From assembly GCA_902796855.1 (NCBI GenBank), contig CADBQN010000013.1, forward strand, positions 1 to 36,157: a stretch of 36,157 nt of DNA, given 5' to 3'. The notes below the pieces were generated by a model, which made no database searches, was not told the DNA's origin, and saw only the letters and a program-made list of their open reading frames with translations. Source of the stretch: an uncultured Bacillota bacterium (GTDB lineage Bacteria; Bacillota; Dehalobacteriia; UBA7702). A program made the translations under genes and the position numbers. Shown here piece after piece: positions 32,800 through 36,157 of this stretch (position 1 is its first letter; each line of letters begins with the position of its first letter).

Positions 32800-33267
32800 T
32801 CAGTATTTTGTCGCCGTCAGCGTCATTTTCTTTCCGTCGGTGGCGAGGACATAGCGGGTGTGATGGGTTTCCCATTGGATACAGGCGCCTTTTTCCTCGT
32901 ATCTTTCGTTGAAAGAGGGCTCACCGCATTCCTCGCTGATTCTGTTGGCGGCGTCATTCAGGGAGGCCCCGGCGGGAAAAGTGAACACGACTCTTGAGAT
33001 GATCTGATCGGACATAAAGAAATACTCGTTTTTCCCGTCGAACCCCAAGAGCGACAGCTCTTCCCGAAACGGCGGCGACTGGAGGTCCGTTTCGGTGACG
33101 GCGGAGATGTGGCGATCCAAAACACTGCTCCAGGCGGTCAGCTCACCGTGGGTGTAGCTTTCCCCGGCAACAAAACGTTTTGATTCCGGGTCGGGCAGGG
33201 CAAGGCAAAACAGAAAAATCAGCGTGAGGAAAATGATCGTGGCGGCGGATTTCTTTTTTAAGACAAT
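32800..33267 (-). CDS. Membrane-anchored protein of unknown function, apparent ATT start
   Basis: The open frame encodes up to 155 residues. It would begin (M)VLKKKSAATIIFL, a basic cap followed by a hydrophobic helix (about 8-24), then a soluble domain with VVFTFPAGASLNDAANRISEECG, here read in parts, and CIQWETHHTRYVLA. No ATG, GTG or TTG occurs in frame before the TTG at 33120, which would remove the helix and has no ribosome binding site. A strong AAAGGAG (33279-33285) lies 11 nt ahead of an in-frame ATT at 33267. Either this is a non-AUG start or there is a base error. No family recognised. It may be anchored at the membrane with the domain outside (inference). Confidence 0.55.
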   Translation of the reverse strand: MVLKKKSAATIIFLTLIFLFCLALPDPESKRFVAGESYTHGELTAWSSVLDRHISAVTETDLQSPPFREELSLLGFDGKNEYFFMSDQIISRVVFTFPAGASLNDAANRISEECGEPSFNERYEEKGACIQWETHHTRYVLATDGKKMTLTATKY

Positions 33268-33311
33268 TCTTTTTCCGACTCCTTTCTCTTTTCTTTTTTT
33301 TATAGATATGC

Positions 33312-33317
33312 TATAAT
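33312..33317 (+). promoter_or_regulatory. Candidate -10 element for rph
   Basis: TATAAT at 33312-33317 lies 35 bp ahead of the rph start. A pyrimidine-rich stretch (TTTTCT at 33289-33294) is the only -35 candidate at 17 bp, so the promoter is incompletely defined. Confidence 0.5.
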
Positions 33318-33351
33318 AGCCGAAAATAAACCAAGGAATAGGTGCGGGAAA

Positions 33352-34074
33352 ATGAATCGATATCGCGGCGAAAGGCCGTTAGACAGTCTCCGTCCCATAG
33401 AAATCAAAACGGGAATACAAAAGTACGCGGCAGCGTCCGTCCTTTGGACACAGGGTGAAACGACGGTTCTCGCCGCGCTGACCATTGAGGAGGAAGTGCC
33501 CGCTTTTCTTGAAGGCAGGAACAGCGGCTGGCTCACGGCGGAATACGCGCTTCTGCCTGCCTCGACCCTGACAAGGTGCGCCAGGGAAGCGGTGAAGGGA
33601 AAACAATCCGGAAGGACACTGGAGATTCAGCGTCTGATCGGACGCGGTCTGCGCCGCGCCGTCGATCTGAAGGCCATCCCCGGGAAAACGCTGAAAATTG
33701 ACTGTGAGGTCATCCAGGCCGACGGCGGAACGCGGACGGCCTCGGTCTGCGCCGCCTGGCTCTGTCTCGCTCTGGCGGTTAGAGCCGGAAAACTGCCTCA
33801 AAAGGCCCTCGCGGCGGAAATCGCCGCGGTCAGCGTCGGCATCGTTGGCGGCGACGTTTCCCTGGATCTTGAGTACAGCGAAGACAGCCGTGCCGATGTG
33901 GATATGAACGTCATCATGACCGGAGCCGGTCATTACGTGGAAGTGCAGGGCACCGGGGAGAACGGGGATTTTTCCGATTCGGACCTCACCCAAATGCTCT
34001 CTTACGCGAAGCGGGGCATTGAATCCATTTTCGATCTGGAAAGGGCTCTGCTGGAGGAAACGGAGCAGCTATGA
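33352..34074 (+). CDS. rph: Ribonuclease PH
   Basis: A 240-residue phosphorolytic 3'-5' exoribonuclease that trims tRNA 3' ends. RPIEIKTGIQKYAAASVLWTQGETTVLAAL, here split, is the normal N-terminal region. EYALLPASTLTR, GRTLEIQRLIGRGLRRAVDL, TLKIDCEVIQADGGTRTA, VSVGIVGGDVSLDLEYSED and GTGENGDFS complete the family profile, including the phosphate-binding Arg of IGRGLRRA. The start is the ATG after GGTGCGGGAAA. It overlaps the XTP/dITP pyrophosphatase by 4 bp, a frequent rph-rdgB pairing in Bacillota. Confidence 0.95.
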   Translation: MNRYRGERPLDSLRPIEIKTGIQKYAAASVLWTQGETTVLAALTIEEEVPAFLEGRNSGWLTAEYALLPASTLTRCAREAVKGKQSGRTLEIQRLIGRGLRRAVDLKAIPGKTLKIDCEVIQADGGTRTASVCAAWLCLALAVRAGKLPQKALAAEIAAVSVGIVGGDVSLDLEYSEDSRADVDMNVIMTGAGHYVEVQGTGENGDFSDSDLTQMLSYAKRGIESIFDLERALLEETEQL

Positions 34075-34673
34075 CAAAAGAGCTTTTATTTGCCACGGGC
34101 AATCAAAACAAAGTCAGGGAACTGGCTTCTTTAACGGCGGGCATGGACCTTCGCGTTCTTTCCCTGCGGGATTTTCCCGGTTTTACGCCTCCGCCGGAAA
34201 CGGGAGAGACGTTTCGGGAGAACGCCGCGATCAAAGCGAGGAGCGCTTGTGCGTATACGGGCATGGCGGCGCTGGCCGACGACAGCGGTTTGTGCGTAGC
34301 GGCGCTGAACGGAGCGCCCGGCGTCTTTTCCGCCCGTTACAGCGGTGAGGACGCTTCGGCGGAATCGAATAACGAAAAACTGCTGCGGGAAATGGCCGCC
34401 GTTCCCGATGGCGCGCGGGACGCTTACTTTGCCTGTGTCTTTTGTCTGTCGCTCCCCGACGGACATGATTTTTTCAGTGAAGGCCGCGTCGACGGTTCCA
34501 TTTTAAAAGAATACCGCGGCGAAAACGGTTTCGGCTACGATCCGCTCTTTTTTGTGACCGAAAAAGGGAAGGGAATGGCGGAAATGTCCCTTGCCGAAAA
34601 AAATTTAATCAGTCATCGAAGCAGGGCTTTTGAAGGGATAATTGCGGCTTTGAGCTCCCTCTTTGCAAAATAA
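34071..34673 (+). CDS. XTP/dITP pyrophosphatase (RdgB/HAM1 family)
   Basis: A 200-residue house-cleaning nucleotide pyrophosphatase that removes dITP, XTP and similar non-canonical purine nucleotides. LLFATGNQNKVRELASL opens the protein. ADDSGLCVAALNGAPGVFSARYSG, GFGYDPLFFV and ISHRSRAF are the signature motifs, with the catalytic Asp in DDSGL. The ATG overlaps the rph stop (ATGA), implying translational coupling. Confidence 0.95.
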   Translation: MTKELLFATGNQNKVRELASLTAGMDLRVLSLRDFPGFTPPPETGETFRENAAIKARSACAYTGMAALADDSGLCVAALNGAPGVFSARYSGEDASAESNNEKLLREMAAVPDGARDAYFACVFCLSLPDGHDFFSEGRVDGSILKEYRGENGFGYDPLFFVTEKGKGMAEMSLAEKNLISHRSRAFEGIIAALSSLFAK

Positions 34674-34676
34674 CGC

Positions 34677-34705
34677 TTGACTAATTATTTGTTTTGAGCT
34701 ATAAT
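34677..34705 (+). promoter_or_regulatory. Sigma-A promoter for tRNA-Gly
   Basis: TTGACT (34677-34682), a 17-bp spacer and TATAAT (34700-34705), 15 bp ahead of the tRNA. It is one of the closest to consensus in the window, as expected for a stable RNA gene. Confidence 0.9.
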
Positions 34706-34720
34706 TACAACAACGTGTTC

Positions 34721-34794
34721 GCGGGTGTAGCTCAATGGCAGAGCTCCAGCCTTCCAAGCTGGCAGCGTGGGTTCGATTCCCATCACCCGCTCCA
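34721..34794 (+). tRNA. tRNA-Gly, anticodon TCC, CCA encoded
   Basis: A complete cloverleaf. The acceptor stem GCGGGTG (34721-34727) pairs with CACCCGC (34784-34790), then discriminator T and encoded CCA (34792-34794). The D arm pairs GCTC with GAGC. The anticodon stem CCAGC/GCTGG flanks the loop CTTCCAA, giving anticodon TCC at 34753-34755. The T loop is GTTCGATTC type. It reads GGA and, by wobble, other glycine codons. Confidence 0.96.
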
Positions 34795-34945
34795 ACTTAA
34801 AATTTCATACCAAAATTGTTGCTAATGAAAACAACGGGGACGTCAACCCAGCGGCCGTGAAAACCGTTAAATTTGACTTTTCAAAACCACGATTGAAAGT
34901 CAGCTCCGCGTCTCCGAAAGGGTGTCGGAGCTAATTTATTAACAT
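34795..34945 (+). other. Non-coding spacer with two adjacent hairpins after tRNA-Gly
   Basis: No gene is visible. TGACTTT (34874-34880) pairs with AAAGTCA (34896-34902), and right next to it AGCTCCG (34902-34908) pairs with CGGAGCT (34926-34932). The second hairpin is followed by AATTTATT, a poor T run, so it may end the tRNA transcript. I recognise no riboswitch class. Confidence 0.45.
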
Positions 34946-34974
34946 TTGTCCATAACTTCACAATGATATATAAA
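34946..34974 (+). promoter_or_regulatory. Promoter for the SLH/3D-domain gene
   Basis: TTGTCC (34946-34951), a 17-bp spacer and TATAAA (34969-34974), about 35 bp ahead of the inferred ATC start at 35010. Confidence 0.65.
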
Positions 34975-35009
34975 ACAGAATAAAGAAAAAAGAAAAGGAG
35001 CGAAGTTTT

Positions 35010-36017
35010 ATCTATAAAAAAATCATTACTGTCACAATGGTACTGATGGTTTTCATCCTCGCGTCCAGCGCGGCGGTCTCGGCGAAATCTTTTGCCGATT
35101 CGGAAAACCATTGGGCAAAATACAGCATCGATTTTGTTACAGATGAAGGCTACTTCGTTGGGACGAGCGACCAGACTTTCTCGCCGAACGAGAAAATGAC
35201 GAGAGGCATGTTCATCGCCGTTCTCGCCAGAGTCAATGGGGCGGATCTTTCCTATTTTAACTATTCCGCTTTTTCCGATGTGCGCGCCACGGATTATTAT
35301 TCTTCGGCCGTCACATGGGCATACCAGAACGATATCGTCGCGGGAACGAGCAAAGAAACGTTTTCACCGTCTCAGCCTGTCACAAGGGAACAGATCTGTC
35401 TTATTCTCAGTAATTATCTCCATCATCTCAACAGTGGTGATGTCGCTGATGAAAGAGAGAATAAAACCTTCTACGATGATTACAAAATCAGCAAGTGGGC
35501 CAGGGATGCCGTCTATGAAATGCAGTCCTACGGTTATCTGGTAGGCGACAGCAACGGCTGTTTCCGTCCCACGGACAACACGACCAGAGCCGAAGCGGCG
35601 GTTGTTTTCTCCCGCCTCAGCGGTCAGTTCTTCGAAACGTACAAAGTCGTGCAGACCGAAACGACGGTCACTACCGATAAGGTGCCCAACCTCGACAAAG
35701 CCTCAAAAACGCTTTTGGGCAGCTATCGTCTGACCTGCTACTGCGCCGGATGCAATACGCCTTCCGGGAGCAGAGCGACGGCCTGCGGCGCTCTCGCCAC
35801 TGCCGGTGAGTTTGGCACGGTCGCCGTTTCCTCGGATCTTTACGCCTCGCTTGGCGCCGGAACGGTGCTTTACATCGAAGGCGTCGGTTACCGTACGATC
35901 CAGGACAAACACGGCAATACCGCCAACGTGATCGACGTATACACCGGCGACGGTCCCTGCACCTGCTGGACCAACGCGATGAGCGGCAAAATCTGTAACG
36001 TCTATGTTGTAAAATGA
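35010..36017 (+). CDS. Secreted S-layer-homology protein with C-terminal 3D (double-psi beta-barrel) domain; apparent ATC start
   Basis: The frame encodes 335 residues from 35010. Its N-terminus (M)YKKIITVTMVLMVFILA followed by SSAAVSA is a full signal peptide with cleavage likely before KSFAD. Three SLH repeats (about 27-200) contain FADSENHWAKYSIDFVTDEG, FSPNEKMTRGMF, FSDVRATDYY, TFSPSQPVTREQ and CFRPTDNTTRAEA; they normally bind cell-wall polymers. A linker leads to a 3D-like domain (about 236-330) with AGEFGTVAVSSDLYASLGAG, QDKHGN and NVIDVYTGD, related to MltA/RpfB-type wall-lytic domains. The first of the three conserved aspartates appears to be Ser. GGAG at 34997-35000 sits 9 nt before ATC at 35010. 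The first ATG (35037) lacks a binding site and would remove the charged part of the signal. Confidence 0.85.
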   Translation: MYKKIITVTMVLMVFILASSAAVSAKSFADSENHWAKYSIDFVTDEGYFVGTSDQTFSPNEKMTRGMFIAVLARVNGADLSYFNYSAFSDVRATDYYSSAVTWAYQNDIVAGTSKETFSPSQPVTREQICLILSNYLHHLNSGDVADERENKTFYDDYKISKWARDAVYEMQSYGYLVGDSNGCFRPTDNTTRAEAAVVFSRLSGQFFETYKVVQTETTVTTDKVPNLDKASKTLLGSYRLTCYCAGCNTPSGSRATACGALATAGEFGTVAVSSDLYASLGAGTVLYIEGVGYRTIQDKHGNTANVIDVYTGDGPCTCWTNAMSGKICNVYVVK

Positions 36018-36044
36018 GATCATCTTTTTCGATGACAACGAATG

Positions 36045-36076
36045 AACGCGGAGAGTGGCTTCACTCTCCGCGTTTT
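36045..36076 (+). terminator. Rho-independent terminator after the SLH/3D gene
   Basis: AACGCGGAGAGTG (36045-36057) pairs with CACTCTCCGCGTT (36062-36074) around a 4-base loop and runs into TTTT. Confidence 0.88.
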
Positions 36077-36113
36077 CAGCAAAAAAAAATTTGAAAAAAA
36101 TCAAGCAAAACAC

Positions 36114-36142
36114 TTGCAAAACAGAGAAAAGTGGTTTATAAT
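36114..36142 (+). promoter_or_regulatory. Sigma-A promoter for a gene beyond the right edge
   Basis: TTGCAA (36114-36119), a 17-bp spacer and TATAAT (36137-36142). It lies after a terminator and points out of the window, so its target is not visible. Confidence 0.75.
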
Positions 36143-36157
36143 ATACCAGTATTGCGC

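Noticed and set aside
33118-33120. TTG at 33118-33120 as the start of the 32800 gene
   Set aside because: No ribosome binding site precedes it, and it would delete the basic cap and membrane helix that are clearly in frame upstream.
33300-33536. 78-codon minus-strand frame ahead of the ATT-start gene
   Set aside because: It is antisense to rph and in a different frame from the 32800-33267 gene, so it does not supply an upstream start.
1-36157. CRISPR array, prophage or integrative-element boundaries
   Set aside because: No regularly spaced repeats, no phage structural genes and no integrase were seen. tRNA-Gly has no repeated 3' end nearby that would mark an attachment site. Apart from the IS end at the left edge, the window looks like stable chromosome.

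Overview
The window looks like chromosomal DNA of an anaerobic member of the Bacillota (Clostridia or Negativicutes type). The support is an AddAB rather than RecBCD recombination nuclease, the gene order prmA-rsmE-mtaB-HIT-rpsU, an nfeD-floA pair, a YlmC/YmxH-type PRC-barrel gene, an S-layer-homology (SLH) protein, and strong GGAGG-type ribosome binding sites with TTGACA/TATAAT-type promoters. Coding GC is high by eye, and this produces many long antisense open frames that I treat as shadows. I cannot name the genus. An alpha-2-macroglobulin-like protein together with SLH proteins would fit a diderm Negativicute, but that is inference.

Layout. 1-85: right end of an IS3-family element, with the last codons of its transposase. 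124-4244 (minus): a degenerate D-Ala-D-Ala carboxypeptidase-like membrane protein, then an OmpR-type response regulator and its histidine kinase. 4420-11135: addB-addA. 11206-12122: a tiny membrane protein and a UPF0173 metal-dependent hydrolase. 12302-16029: a translation and RNA-modification block (prmA, rsmE, mtaB, HIT, rpsU), with rpsU behind its own promoter and a structured leader. 16165-17991: a YgiQ-type radical SAM protein. 18061-20268: nfeD, floA and a small unknown membrane protein. 20482-25761: an apparent three-gene operon of a thioester-less alpha-2-macroglobulin-like protein, a membrane-anchored MEMO-like protein that has lost family residues, and a single-domain homocysteine S-methyltransferase. 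25789-26064 (minus): a PRC-barrel protein. 26212-27711: acetyl-CoA hydrolase/succinyl-CoA transferase family. 27806-28195: a small coiled-coil-like protein. 28334-31972: OPT-family oligopeptide transporter, S58 peptidase and mutY. 31956-33267 (minus): a DUF554 membrane protein and an unknown anchored protein. 33352-34673: rph and an XTP/dITP pyrophosphatase. 34721-34794: tRNA-Gly(TCC). 35010-36017: an SLH plus 3D-domain cell-wall protein.

Most of the window is housekeeping. The unusual material is at the cell envelope. (1) The carboxypeptidase-like protein has lost key residues in all three catalytic motifs and has gained an acidic ectodomain insert, a transmembrane segment and a polybasic cytoplasmic tail; it lies next to a two-component system. 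(2) The A2M-like/MEMO-like pair is built of two anchored proteins that both appear to have lost catalytic residues, which makes it the best candidate for an undescribed system. (3) Two genes for anchored or exported proteins (33267 minus, 35010 plus) have good Shine-Dalgarno sites but only ATT or ATC where the start codon should be. (4) There are unexplained RNA-like structures in the rpsU leader and at 20284-20365.

All calls rest on reading motifs by eye. No alignment, folding or database search was run.
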